From: an uncultured Eubacterium sp.
Lineage (GTDB): Bacteria > Bacillota > Clostridia > Lachnospirales > Lachnospiraceae
DNA length: 49,936 nucleotides
Assembly: GCA_947385775.1 (NCBI GenBank)
Contig: CANDMI010000021.1
Coordinates: forward strand, 1-49,936
Direction of reading: 5' to 3'
The position numbers and the translations under genes were made by a program. Under the pieces are notes generated by a model. It saw only the letters and a program-made list of their open reading frames with translations. It searched no databases and had not been told where the DNA came from. Below, piece after piece: positions 1-7,495 of the stretch (its first letter is position 1; the number at the start of each line of letters is the position of its first letter).

Positions 1-169
1 CCCTTGTCTTAATTTCCGGCTGGATTTTCAGCATGGCAAGGATTCTCCCCTGTCCTCTGGTCGGATCGGCAAATGGTCCTGAATGCGCCTGACTGAACAT
101 CTGTCGGCGTTTCATGAGCCATTGCAGCGTAGAAAGCTTTTCATAAATAGCTGTATACATATCATCCAT
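1..169 (-). CDS. MarR-family regulator, N-terminal part (runs off the window)
   Basis: Only the first 56 codons lie in the window. The start ATG at 169 (minus strand) follows an AGGAG ribosome binding site with about 6 nt spacing. The translation opens MDDMYTAIYEKLSTLQWLMK and continues with a stretch containing DPTRGQGRILAMLKIQPEI, which resembles the N-terminal helices of Firmicute MarR/SlyA-type winged-helix regulators; the DNA-binding helix itself is outside the window. The divergent palindrome upstream (222-261) overlaps its promoter and suggests autoregulation. The family assignment rests on N-terminal similarity only; the effector and targets cannot be seen. Confidence 0.7.
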   Translation of the reverse strand, partial: MDDMYTAIYEKLSTLQWLMKRRQMFSQAHSGPFADPTRGQGRILAMLKIQPEIKTR

Positions 170-190
170 ATTATGCTCCTTTCATTTTAT

Positions 191-261
191 ACTGGTACTT
201 GTATCTTTGTATATTTAATATAATACAGGTACCATTCCGATTTGTCAATGGTACCTGTATT
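191..261 (-). promoter_or_regulatory. Promoter and palindromic operator of the MarR-like gene
   Basis: On the minus strand there is TTGACA (248-243), a 17-bp spacer and TATTAT (225-220). A perfect 15-bp inverted repeat (222-236 and 247-261, reading AATACAGGTACCATT and its complement, 10-bp centre) covers both promoter elements: one arm lies on the -10, the other on the -35. A third imperfect half site (ACTGGTACTTGTAT, 191-204) lies between promoter and start codon. The layout fits self-repression by a dimeric MarR protein. That this gene's own product binds it is inference. Confidence 0.75.
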
Positions 262-329
262 ATTTTTTAAAAAATATTATTTGCAAAAATGCCCATTTTT
301 TTTGCGCAGCAGCGCAGCTTTGTGTTTAG

Positions 330-545
330 CCACTCCTGATACAATGCCTCACACCCTCGGAATACAGCATTTCCAAAGAAACCATCCAACGCTGGCGCAA
401 TGAGTTAAAAGAAGAATGCCGGACAAGCCCTGATACAAAAACAGAGTATGACAACATGAAGGAGACGCTTAAGCTAAAAAGAGAAAATGAGGAACTTCGT
501 AAGGAGATTCTTTTCTTAAAAAAAGCAGCGGCATTCTTCTTTTAA
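330..545 (+). pseudogene. IS3-family OrfA remnant (5' truncated)
   Basis: The reading frame is open from 330 to a TAA at 543-545 and has no usable start. Its second half reads SISKETIQRWRNELKEE and ends LRKEILFLKKAAAFFF, the leucine-zipper-like C-terminal pattern of IS3-family OrfA proteins (helix-turn-helix then coiled coil). The N-terminal helix-turn-helix is missing and no OrfB (DDE integrase) follows, so this is a dead stub. It marks the edge of the eroded region that continues to about 4.2 kb. Confidence 0.7.
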
Positions 546-936
546 TATATGTATATGGGAAATCACAGTTTGATATAATTTATAAAGAAAAAATAAAGAA
601 ATCTTAAAAAAATATAAAAAATTATTAGTCCTTACTTGACAGCGCCATATGGGGAGAAGGTAAAGGCGTATTTAATCAAGGGGGCGAAGCCGTTAGCGGC
701 GTTTGAGGAGTTCCCGAACCAGCAAATCGGCTGGGGCGTGCTGTGCTTACGGGATAGTTTGCCAGTTTAAATTAGAAAAGCGGGGAAATGTTTTGTAGTT
801 TAGAAAGAAGAAAGTATTGAGTGTAATAAACGAGCATGTTATACTGATGTTAGAAGTATTTTAAAATTCGAAAGAAAGAACCAGCAGCGTTTAACTGATG
901 GCATCATATAAAAAATGTAAATAGCTTTTTGCGAAA
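546..936. other. Gene-free stretch with a short coding relic
   Basis: No intact gene is visible here. Around 640-770 the plus strand keeps a short open stretch that translates to GAKPLAAFEEFPNQQIGWGV and ends RDSLPV before a stop, so it looks like the 3' end of a lost gene. Its end (TTACGGGATAGTTTGCCA, 747-764) recurs with two changes at 3664-3681. The rest is AT-rich sequence with no recognised signal. Confidence 0.4.
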
Positions 937-964
937 TTGTGTTTGTAAATGAAAATGATATAAT
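937..964 (+). promoter_or_regulatory. Probable sigma-A promoter for the Rpn-like gene
   Basis: TTGTGT (937-942), a 16-bp spacer and TATAAT (959-964), with an extended -10 TG at 956-957, end 28 bp before the start codon at 993. A CGGAGG ribosome binding site lies just upstream of that codon. The -10 is perfect and the -35 partial. Confidence 0.55.
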
Positions 965-992
965 ATAAATTGTAAAATACGGAGGATTAAAT

Positions 993-1924
993 ATGGGAAA
1001 TGTATATGATGGAGCATTTCGAACAATTGTAAATGATTGCCGACAGATGCTCATCCCAGTAATCGATGAGATTTTTGGGGAGGACTATACAGGAAATGAA
1101 AAAATAGAGTTTCATCCCAATGAGCATTTTATTGACCAGCAGGACGCAGCGGATCATGAAAGAATAACAGACACGAATTTCATCATATATGGAAAGAAAA
1201 AGAAGAAGAAATACCATCTTGAATGTGAAAGCAGTTTGCCGGATGGGCGGATGACAATCAGATTATTTGAGTATGATGCCCAGATAGCGTTAGATGAAGG
1301 TGAAGTTATTCACGAAACATTGATAGTAACATTTCCAAACACAGCAGTGCTTTATCTTAGGAATTATAAAAAGACTCCTGACAAAATGCGGTATGTGATA
1401 AAAACACCAGGCGGAAGCGTAGAGTATGATGTTCCAGTTATGAAGGTACAGGAATATTCTCTGGAAGATATATTTTTAAAAAACTTATTGCTGTTAATTC
1501 CGTTTTATATTTTTTTACATGAGAAGGACTTTAAGGTGTATAATAGTAACAAGCAGAGGCTGGCAGAACTGAAGGCAGAGTATCAGGATATTTTAACAAG
1601 GCTTGATAAACTGGAGCAGGAAGGGATGATTGGGGGTTTGAAAAACGTACCATTATAGAACTTTCCGGTGATGTGATAAAAGAAATCGCACAAAAGTATG
1701 AGAATGTGCAGAAAGGCATAGGTGAAATGATGAGCGGAGCGTTAATTGAAACAGAAGCAAGGACAATTTTGAATAAAGGAAAAGCTGATGGGAGAAATGA
1801 AACGAAAAAGGAAACTGCGCTTAGGATGTTGCAAGACGGAGAATTGCCAATGGATAAGATTGCAAAATATTCAGGGCTAGATATTACAGAAGTAGAGTTA
1901 CTTGCAAGGATTCAGACGGTGTAA
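993..1924 (+). pseudogene. Rpn/PD-(D/E)XK nuclease-like protein, split by a frameshift
   Basis: The first frame (993-1658) opens MGNVYDGAFRTIVNDCRQML after a good GGAGG site. It carries a nuclease-like pattern, ITDTNFIIYG then KYHLECESSLPDGRMTIRLF, compatible with the D...ExD/Q core of PD-(D/E)XK Rpn-family recombination-promoting nucleases common in Lachnospiraceae. The second frame (1673-1924) continues with IELSGDVIKEIAQKYENVQK and an acidic/basic tail. Adding one G to the G5 run at 1632-1636 joins the frames into about 310 residues, the usual size of this family. It is therefore a frameshifted gene, either decayed or switched by slippage. Family call moderate; frameshift call strong. Confidence 0.65.
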
Positions 1925-1951
1925 GGTGAACGGAAATAGTTTCTGGTTATG

Positions 1952-1994
1952 AATCAGGGAAATGGCTTATAATAAAAGCATTTCCCTGATTTTA
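1952..1994 (+). terminator. Intrinsic terminator after the Rpn-like gene
   Basis: A perfect 13-bp stem (AATCAGGGAAATG at 1952-1964, complement at 1979-1991) with a 14-nt loop and a short T run. It lies 28 bp after the stop codon. Downstream, 1995-2183 holds no recognised feature. Confidence 0.7.
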
Positions 1995-2183
1995 TATATA
2001 TGAAATAATCTTATTATCTGGAAATGGTTATATTACAATAACATAGTATTTATAAAAAGATATATCAAAGGATCTTTGTATTTATGGGCTGCTCGTTTCA
2101 GGGCGCTTGGGTGTGTTTCTTTTTGTTGTAATTTTTAGAGAAATTTTAGAACATGGATGATAAAGAATTGTGTGGAAGCCTGA

Positions 2184-3615
2184 TGTAAGAAATTACAGCA
2201 GATTTGTAATGAGAAGGGAATATTATGTATAGAAGAGATGCTACGAGGGGGTTATTCAATAGGAACATACCAGCAGCAGACAAACCAAAATAAATTGCGG
2301 TGGATTTGTTTTGATTTTGACTGTAAGAAGCAGAGTAAAACAGATTTAAGAACTTTGAAAAGGGAATTTGTAAATTTATTAGTTGCTAGGCTTAAGCAGT
2401 TGCAGATAAAATATTTATTGGAGTTTTCAGGCAGAAGGGGAATTCATGTATGGATTTTTCTGGATCAGATAATATCAAAAGATTTAGCATTTACTATTGT
2501 AACAAAGTTAAGAGAGCAGTTTTATGATAAAATAATAAATAATCAGAGGTTTGGCTTGGATTGTTTTCCTAAAACAGGAAGTGGGAAAATAAATAATAAA
2601 TATGGACTACAGGCGAAATTGCCTTTGTCACGTCATCAACAGGGAACATATTCGTATTTTATTGATAAAGACGAAGAACAGTTTCTTACTGTTGATTTAT
2701 AGAGGAATTTATTTTTAAGTCATTAGAAATTCCATACCGTACAATGGATGTAAATAATGTTTCTAATAATATAAATTTTGTGGAAAGCATTGTGAATAAG
2801 GAAATAAATTATTTTATGTATAATGATGAGGTATACCATTTACAGACGTTGTATAGAATGAAGTCCTTTTCATATTATGATTATTGCAAAATAGAAGAAA
2901 TTATTACTAATATAGAAATGGGCAACTATTATTTGCCTGATCAAATTGAGTTTTACCAATATATTAGACAAGAGGAAGATAAGCAGCGGAGGTTGATTTC
3001 TCTGGGTGCGCAAGAGAGGGTGGTCACAACGGCATTGATTAATAAAATGATAATGTATCTGCAAAAAGACTATTCTCCCTATAGCTATCACTTGAATTTT
3101 GGAATGGAAGGAGATGTATTTTATCCATGGATAAGTTCGTGGATGCGTTTTAAAAATGATGTTTACTTTCAAAATCAGTTATCGAAAGTATATTTTGAAG
3201 AAGAACTGCATAATGGCCAGATTTTTTTGCATTACGAAAATATGCAAATTTGTAAGTAATTATGTGAATATTAGCCAAGTATCTGCAAAAACAAAGTTTG
3301 CAGAATATCCTAATTTGATTATGCCATATTTATGTATATAAAGTAGCAGATGAGATTATTCCCGAAGAAAAAATATATAACATAGAGAGTGTAAGAATAG
3401 AGAATTCAAGGATAAAGCCGGGACATTGCTTTTTTGCAACGGAGAAGAAACAAGTATATTTGTTAGGGGAATATGATGATGTTATTGATGTGCTTAATGA
3501 GCTTTCAACAGTATCGTCGAAATATATGATAAGCAAACAATGGTTAGATACACCTACTCATTTGGATAGACTGATTAGGATAATTACAAATATAGGATTT
3601 GACAATATGATATAG
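2184..3615 (+). pseudogene. Decayed AEP primase / reverse-transcriptase-like protein
   Basis: Three successive frames belong together. Frame one (to 2702) reads WICFDFDCK, then LLEFSGRRGIHVWIF, FPKTGS and KLPLSRHQQG, the order of motifs in AEP primase domains of the TOTE/Cas-associated PrimPol type: acidic pair, SGxxGxHxW, then the basic KLP motif. Frame two (2744-3259) contains RRLISLGAQERVVTTALINK and SPYSYHLNFG, which resemble the RT0-RT1 region of group II-like reverse transcriptases. No YADD box or other palm motif follows. Frame three (3319-3615, overlapping frame 3156-3341) carries a C-terminal piece, KPGHCFFATEKKQVYLLGEY. At least two frameshifts and a probable internal deletion make it non-functional. 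The AEP call is firmer than the RT call. Confidence 0.6.
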
Positions 3616-3854
3616 TTTTACAGAAAACTTTTGCAGATAATCAGACGAGGGGGAGCGCTCTGTTTACGGGACAGTCTGCCAATATGAACCTGGAACTCAA
3701 AGGAACAAAAGGAAGAGCGCGTTCACTGCGAGACCGGAAGCCCTCAAAAGACGGATCTTGCATATATTAATTACTTACGGTAAAGCTTGGAATTAACGGC
3801 GGAAAAATGATTGTACCAGAAGTTATGCAAATTACGAATGAAGATTGGCGAAAG
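3616..3854. other. Non-coding stretch with a repeat of the 747-764 relic
   Basis: No gene was recognised. TTACGGGACAGTCTGCCA at 3664-3681 matches 747-764 at 16 of 18 positions, and the flanking GGGAGCGCTCTG resembles GGGGCGTGCTGTG before the first copy. The two copies bracket the Rpn-like and AEP/RT relics. What they were is not known. Confidence 0.4.
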
Positions 3855-3881
3855 TTTCGCAGAATAGCTTACTCTGCGAAA
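3855..3881. repeat. Palindromic hairpin repeat, copy 1
   Basis: A near-perfect 12-bp stem: TTTCGCAGAATA (3855-3866) against TACTCTGCGAAA (3870-3881), one mismatch, 3-nt loop. The same core recurs as copy 2 at 4163-4197. The interval between them holds no convincing gene. It could be a small dispersed palindromic element. Confidence 0.55.
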
Positions 3882-4130
3882 TTCTACAAACTAAGAATAA
3901 ACACTAATTGCATTATAATCATTAGCAGCGGAAATGTCAACCCTAATTTTGGGCTGGAAAATGCGATTTTATGCCATTTTCCGGGTATGACGTTTCCAGA
4001 TACGTCCTATATGAAAATATAGATGAGAGTGAAATATTAGCAGAGAGTGTTTATTTTTCTTCAAAAAATAAGGTGATAATTTAAAGTGATAAGGTGAAAA
4101 AAAAAGGTGGAAATAGTATCCGTCACACAT

Positions 4131-4168
4131 GCCGGACCCATAAAACAGGATGGGTTCCGGCTTTTTTT
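4131..4168 (+). terminator. Strong intrinsic terminator upstream of loaP
   Basis: GCCGGACCCAT (4131-4141) pairs with ATGGGTTCCGGC (4150-4161) with one bulged base and an 8-nt loop, followed by seven T (4162-4168). It ends about 95 bp before the loaP start, so it either ends upstream transcription or attenuates entry into the locus. No convincing promoter was found between it and loaP. Confidence 0.75.
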
Positions 4169-4197
4169 CGCAGAGTAAGCTACTCTGCGAAAAAAAA
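4163..4197. repeat. Palindromic hairpin repeat, copy 2
   Basis: CGCAGAGTA (4169-4177), loop AGC, TACTCTGCG (4181-4189), flanked by T6 and A8 so that the stem can extend to about 15 bp. It shares its 5' T run with the preceding terminator and its core with the hairpin at 3855-3881. Confidence 0.6.
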
Positions 4198-4263
4198 TGC
4201 GCCAATTAAGAATGCAAATTCGACATGTAATGGAATTTGGCGGCAGAACAAAAGGAAATGTTC

Positions 4264-5037
4264 ATGGAAAATCAGGGATATCACTATAGCGTGTTGTTCA
4301 CCAGAACAGAAAAGCAGTCGGAAATGCAAAAAGTTCTTTCAGATGCATTTCCGGAAAGCCGGGGAAAAATATTTCTTCCGATGAGGGAATATTACAGGCG
4401 TGATAAGAAAGAAATCGACAGAAAGCCGCTTTTTCCCGGATATTTGTTTGTCCATTCTGATATGGGCAGGAAGGAGCTGCATGAGTTCCTGATGGCGCAT
4501 CGGATAAAGGTTTCTTCCTTTCTGAAAGAACTTAGCGGGTATGGACAGGATTTGTCAGATGGACGGGAAGTCTTTATGGGAAATGCGCCAACAGACCTGA
4601 CCGAAGAAGAAAGCAGTTACCTGGATGGCGTATTAGACCAGGATGGCGTTCAGCGGATGTCCGCGGGCTATCGGGAAAGCAATGGGAAGCTTGTAGTTAT
4701 GGAAGGTCCGCTTGTGGAATATGCGAAACGCATTGTGAAAGCAGACAGGCATGAGAGACTTGCATACCTGAATTTAAAATTCCGGGAAATAGACGTTGTT
4801 GCCGGACTTGAGGTGAAGCCGAAAAGATATTACTTTCCGGATAAGGAAGACGTTCCGGTGGCGCTTAGCGATGGGACGGAAGTAAATCTGATGGAACTGA
4901 AAAAAAGGATGATGGAAAGGCAGTCGGTTTACCGCTCTTTTTCGGATTTCGGACATAGCGTTGCAGGTATGCGGGGTGCATTAGGCCGTGCGTATGGCGA
5001 AGCTATGCCAAAAGACGGAGAAAGCAGAACAAAATAA
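4264..5037 (+). CDS. loaP: LoaP-type transcription antiterminator (NusG paralogue)
   Basis: The 257-residue product has a NusG N-terminal (NGN) domain, with YHYSVLFTRTEKQ at residues 6-18 and KPLFPGYLFVH at 54-64. A C-terminal KOW-like region follows (about 142-200) with KLVVMEGPLVEYAKRIVKAD and RHERLAYLNLKF. These are features of LoaP, which binds RNA polymerase and lets it read through terminators in long polysaccharide or antibiotic operons. ATG 4264 is preferred because AAAGGA ends 7 nt before it; TTG 4237 and ATG 4258 are poorer. An intrinsic terminator sits directly downstream (5052-5077), before the first biosynthetic gene. A broken second copy is at 46595-46870. The last residues (GRAYGEAMPK) are also traceable in that copy. 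Confidence 0.88.
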   Translation: MENQGYHYSVLFTRTEKQSEMQKVLSDAFPESRGKIFLPMREYYRRDKKEIDRKPLFPGYLFVHSDMGRKELHEFLMAHRIKVSSFLKELSGYGQDLSDGREVFMGNAPTDLTEEESSYLDGVLDQDGVQRMSAGYRESNGKLVVMEGPLVEYAKRIVKADRHERLAYLNLKFREIDVVAGLEVKPKRYYFPDKEDVPVALSDGTEVNLMELKKRMMERQSVYRSFSDFGHSVAGMRGALGRAYGEAMPKDGESRTK

Positions 5038-5051
5038 GGACAAAGTCTGAT

Positions 5052-5077
5052 GCGCGGGGGTTCCTGCGCTGTTTTTA
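5052..5077 (+). terminator. Intercistronic terminator, likely LoaP target
   Basis: GCGCGGG (5052-5058) pairs with CCTGCGC (5063-5069), tetraloop GGTT, then TGTTTTT. It stands between loaP and the aminotransferase gene. The equivalent place in the broken second locus holds a similar GC stem plus T run (46914-46945). A terminator retained at the same place in two divergent copies fits a role in processive antitermination. Confidence 0.65.
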
Positions 5078-5104
5078 GTTCCTGTTTGAAAAGGGGATTC
5101 TGAA

Positions 5105-6490
5105 ATGACGGAGCTTGCGGCAAAATGCATGAGGGAAGAATTAAGGTTTGCGGGGTTAAAAAAATTTAATCAAAAGATATGGCTTTCATCCCCTACCGTG
5201 CACGAGGAGGAATTGGAACATATAGCCAGGGGGTATAATGCCAACTGGATGTTAACCGTTGGGGAAAATATAGATAAGCTGGAAAAGCTTGCGGTAGAAT
5301 ATGCGGGCGTAAAATATGCGATAGCGTTAAATTGCGGGAAGGCAGCGCTCCACCTGGCTGTTAAACTTGCGGCAGAAAGACTTTATGGGAGTAGCGGCGG
5401 GGGTTCAATGCCAAAAGACTTTGGAGTCGGTAGGAGCCTTTTAGGGAAAAGAGTGTTTTGTTCAGACCTTGCCAATGCCGCGACAGTAAATCCCATTATT
5501 TATGAGGGAGGCAAGCCTGTTTTTATAGATGCGTCGCCGGATGACTGGAATATGGACCCAAAGGCATTGGAAGCGGCTTTCCGAAAGCATCCGGACGTGA
5601 AATTAGTGGTGTTTGCCCATCTGTACGGATTTCCGGGGCAGGTTGATAAGATTAGACAAATATGCAAAGAACATAGCGCGTTGCTCATTGAGGATGCGTC
5701 GGAGAGCCTTGGGGCAAAATACAAAGGAAAGCCTGTTGGCAGCTTTGGCGATTACGGAATATTAAGCTTTAATGAGGATCGTATTATTACTGGAAGCGGT
5801 GGGGGCGCGTTGCTTACAAACGACGCATACAGCGCGGCTAGGGCAAGGAAATGGGCTGCGCAAAGCTGCGGGGACGCTGTATGGAATCAGCATGAAGAGC
5901 TTGGCGATAACTGCCGGATGAGTGCGGTCATTGCAGGAATTACACTTGGACAGTGGGAGCATTTGGAAGAGCATATTGCAAAGAAAAAGCGTATTTACGA
6001 TCATTATGCAGATCGGCTGGAGCCGCTTGGTGTGGAGCTAAATCCGTATGACGCCAAAGTGTCAGAGCCAAACTATTGGTTATCCTGTATGCGGCTGGAT
6101 TCAAATAGTTTGTGCGCTATGACATGGTCAGATCAGTCCTGCACTTATCGGGATGAACATGGCCGGACTTGCCCGATGGAAATTGTAGAGGCGCTGGAAG
6201 CGTTTTTGGCGGAAAGCCGCCCGATATGGAAGCCGATGCACTTACAGCCAATGTATCGCAACCATGAGTTTGTAAATGCGGATGGCGACTGGGAATATGA
6301 ATGCTTCAGCCAGATGCTGGAGACTGCGGATGAAAGCGGGAGTTTGTTTGGGCAGGGTGTGTGTTTGCCTTCTGATATTAAAATGACAGTGGAAGAGCAG
6401 GAGCGGGTGATTGAGATTATATACGCATGCTTTAACAGACGAGATTTTAAAAGGATAGATTTTGGGAAGCGTGTGTTTGCGCCCGCATGA
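5105..6490 (+). CDS. DegT/DnrJ/EryC1/StrS aminotransferase-like protein, PLP lysine replaced
   Basis: The 461-residue protein has the fold signature of sugar aminotransferases: YAIALNCGKAALHLAVK (about residues 70-86), GGKPVFIDASPDDWNMDP, FAHLYGFPGQVD and LIEDASESLGAKYKG. The segment that normally holds the Schiff-base lysine reads SFNEDRIITGSGGG, with Arg226 where Lys is expected. The usual NSGTAA loop reads NCGKAA (residues 76-81). Both changes argue against ordinary PLP-dependent transamination. The protein is about 70 residues longer than typical relatives because of a Gly-rich insert near residues 90-115 and a C-terminal insert. The start has AAAAGGGG upstream. The second, truncated copy at 46976 keeps NSGTAA. 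It may be catalytically dead or repurposed. Confidence 0.8.
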   Translation: MTELAAKCMREELRFAGLKKFNQKIWLSSPTVHEEELEHIARGYNANWMLTVGENIDKLEKLAVEYAGVKYAIALNCGKAALHLAVKLAAERLYGSSGGGSMPKDFGVGRSLLGKRVFCSDLANAATVNPIIYEGGKPVFIDASPDDWNMDPKALEAAFRKHPDVKLVVFAHLYGFPGQVDKIRQICKEHSALLIEDASESLGAKYKGKPVGSFGDYGILSFNEDRIITGSGGGALLTNDAYSAARARKWAAQSCGDAVWNQHEELGDNCRMSAVIAGITLGQWEHLEEHIAKKKRIYDHYADRLEPLGVELNPYDAKVSEPNYWLSCMRLDSNSLCAMTWSDQSCTYRDEHGRTCPMEIVEALEAFLAESRPIWKPMHLQPMYRNHEFVNADGDWEYECFSQMLETADESGSLFGQGVCLPSDIKMTVEEQERVIEIIYACFNRRDFKRIDFGKRVFAPA

Positions 6491-6496
6491 AATTAA

Positions 6497-6943
6497 AATG
6501 CAGGCAATGACATTTTCATTACAAAAAATCTGGAAGAAAAAAAGGGATATGAAAACAGAGTAAAACCAGCGCTGGATAAAGGGTTAAGTTTTTGTGGATT
6601 AATCCTGCTTAGTCCGCTTTATATTGTAATTGCGGCAGCGGTATACTTGAGCGACCCTGGCTCTGTTTTCTTTACGCAAGAGCGAGTCGGGAGGAATAAA
6701 AGGCTATTCCGGATTCATAAATTTCGTACAATGAAAATGGATACCCCCCATGATGTACCGACGCATATGTTGGAGAACCCAGAACAATATATTATAAAAG
6801 CGGGCCGGGTGTTAAGAAAATACAGTTTGGATGAGCTGGAGATTGTCCGTAAAGCGGAACTTGATGGAGAATATGCAAAACGATTAAAAAAAGGAGGCTT
6901 TTGTGCCTTCCTTTTTGACTTTATAGGAAATCCCGATTTTTAA
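6497..6943 (+). pseudogene. Initiating sugar-phosphate transferase, internally deleted copy
   Basis: The open frame runs from 6497 to TAA at 6941-6943 with no ATG at the proper place. It matches the sugar transferase domain of the next gene: VKPALDKGLSFCGLILLSPL, DPGSVFFTQERVGRN, HKFRTMKMDTPHD. It then jumps from SLDEL straight to EIVRKAELDGEYAKRL. Relative to the intact copy about 54 residues are missing in frame, removing part of the catalytic core (SVIGPRP) while the Asp-Glu dyad survives. The junction lies where two DEL-coding stretches occur in the intact gene, so deletion between short direct repeats is likely. The function was presumably taken over by the copy at 7496. Confidence 0.8.
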
Positions 6944-6956
6944 TCGCACTGAAAAG

Positions 6957-6996
6957 AACAGACGTTCGCCGAACATATGTTAGATAAACGTCTGTT
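6957..6996. repeat. Perfect 10-bp inverted repeat
   Basis: AACAGACGTT (6957-6966) and AACGTCTGTT (6987-6996) with a 20-nt loop and no T run. It lies just downstream (on the minus strand) of the IS91-like remnant, so it may be an element end or a weak hairpin; function not shown. Confidence 0.4.
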
Positions 6997-7024
6997 TGGA
7001 CACATCAATAAGACGGTGACAGGA

Positions 7025-7130
7025 TTAGAGGATATAAAAACCTTCTGCACTGAAATCGTCGTCAAATGGATTGTCGTCATTTAAGAAATAATCCATATCC
7101 AGAAGGTCATCTTCATGTGCGTATCCTCCT
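7025..7130 (-). pseudogene. Short acidic protein end next to the IS91-like relic
   Basis: On the minus strand a frame ends at TAA (7027-7025) and reads EDDLLDMDYFLNDDNPFDDD then FSAEGFYIL. The only good AGAGGAGG site upstream points to an ATG in another frame that stops after 11 codons, so the gene looks broken at its 5' end. I do not recognise the protein; its position after the transposase relic suggests it is part of the element's cargo. Confidence 0.3.
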
Positions 7131-7167
7131 CTTAAGGAGTATACCACGAGAATCCGATTTGTGGAAG

Positions 7168-7368
7168 TTATGCGGAAGACCTTTTTCCACGAGAACGGGA
7201 CATAGCTTTCTCGTACAGTTCTTCCAGAGAAACACGCTTATGATTAAAGTAAAGCTCTAAAAACAGCATAGTGGCGCCGCATTCACATTTAAGAGGGTCA
7301 TAGCCAAAGGCAGAGAGGATGGCAGTGCGCCGTTGGTGAAAGCTTCTGAGAATAGGGCGCTTAAGCAA
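7168..7368 (-). pseudogene. IS91-type transposase, C-terminal remnant
   Basis: The minus-strand frame begins after an in-frame TGA at a TTG and reads RTAILSAFGYDPLKCECGAT then MLFLELYFNHKRVSLEELYE. The single CxCG unit followed by a basic LEELYEKAM tail resembles the C-terminal end of Firmicute IS91-like (Y2/HUH) transposases. The catalytic domain is absent. Together with 7025-7130 and the deleted sugar transferase this shows that the 6.5-7.5 kb interval was rearranged by insertion and deletion. 7369-7495 holds nothing recognised. Confidence 0.5.
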
Positions 7369-7495
7369 TCATGGGGGGTATGGGGATGATGGCTTCTGGG
7401 TACGGAGCAAAGGTCGGATTTTGACCGGGGAAATGCATTGGTCTTTATATGATATAAATATACAACAGTTGGAATAATGGGGATAGGCAATTGTA

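Noticed and set aside
3807-4022. 71-codon open frame on the plus strand
   Set aside because: No ribosome binding site or domain; it crosses the hairpin repeat and has biased composition.
4264-5037. RfaH with an ops element as the model for regulation
   Set aside because: The protein looks like LoaP rather than RfaH, and no ops-type sequence was found upstream.
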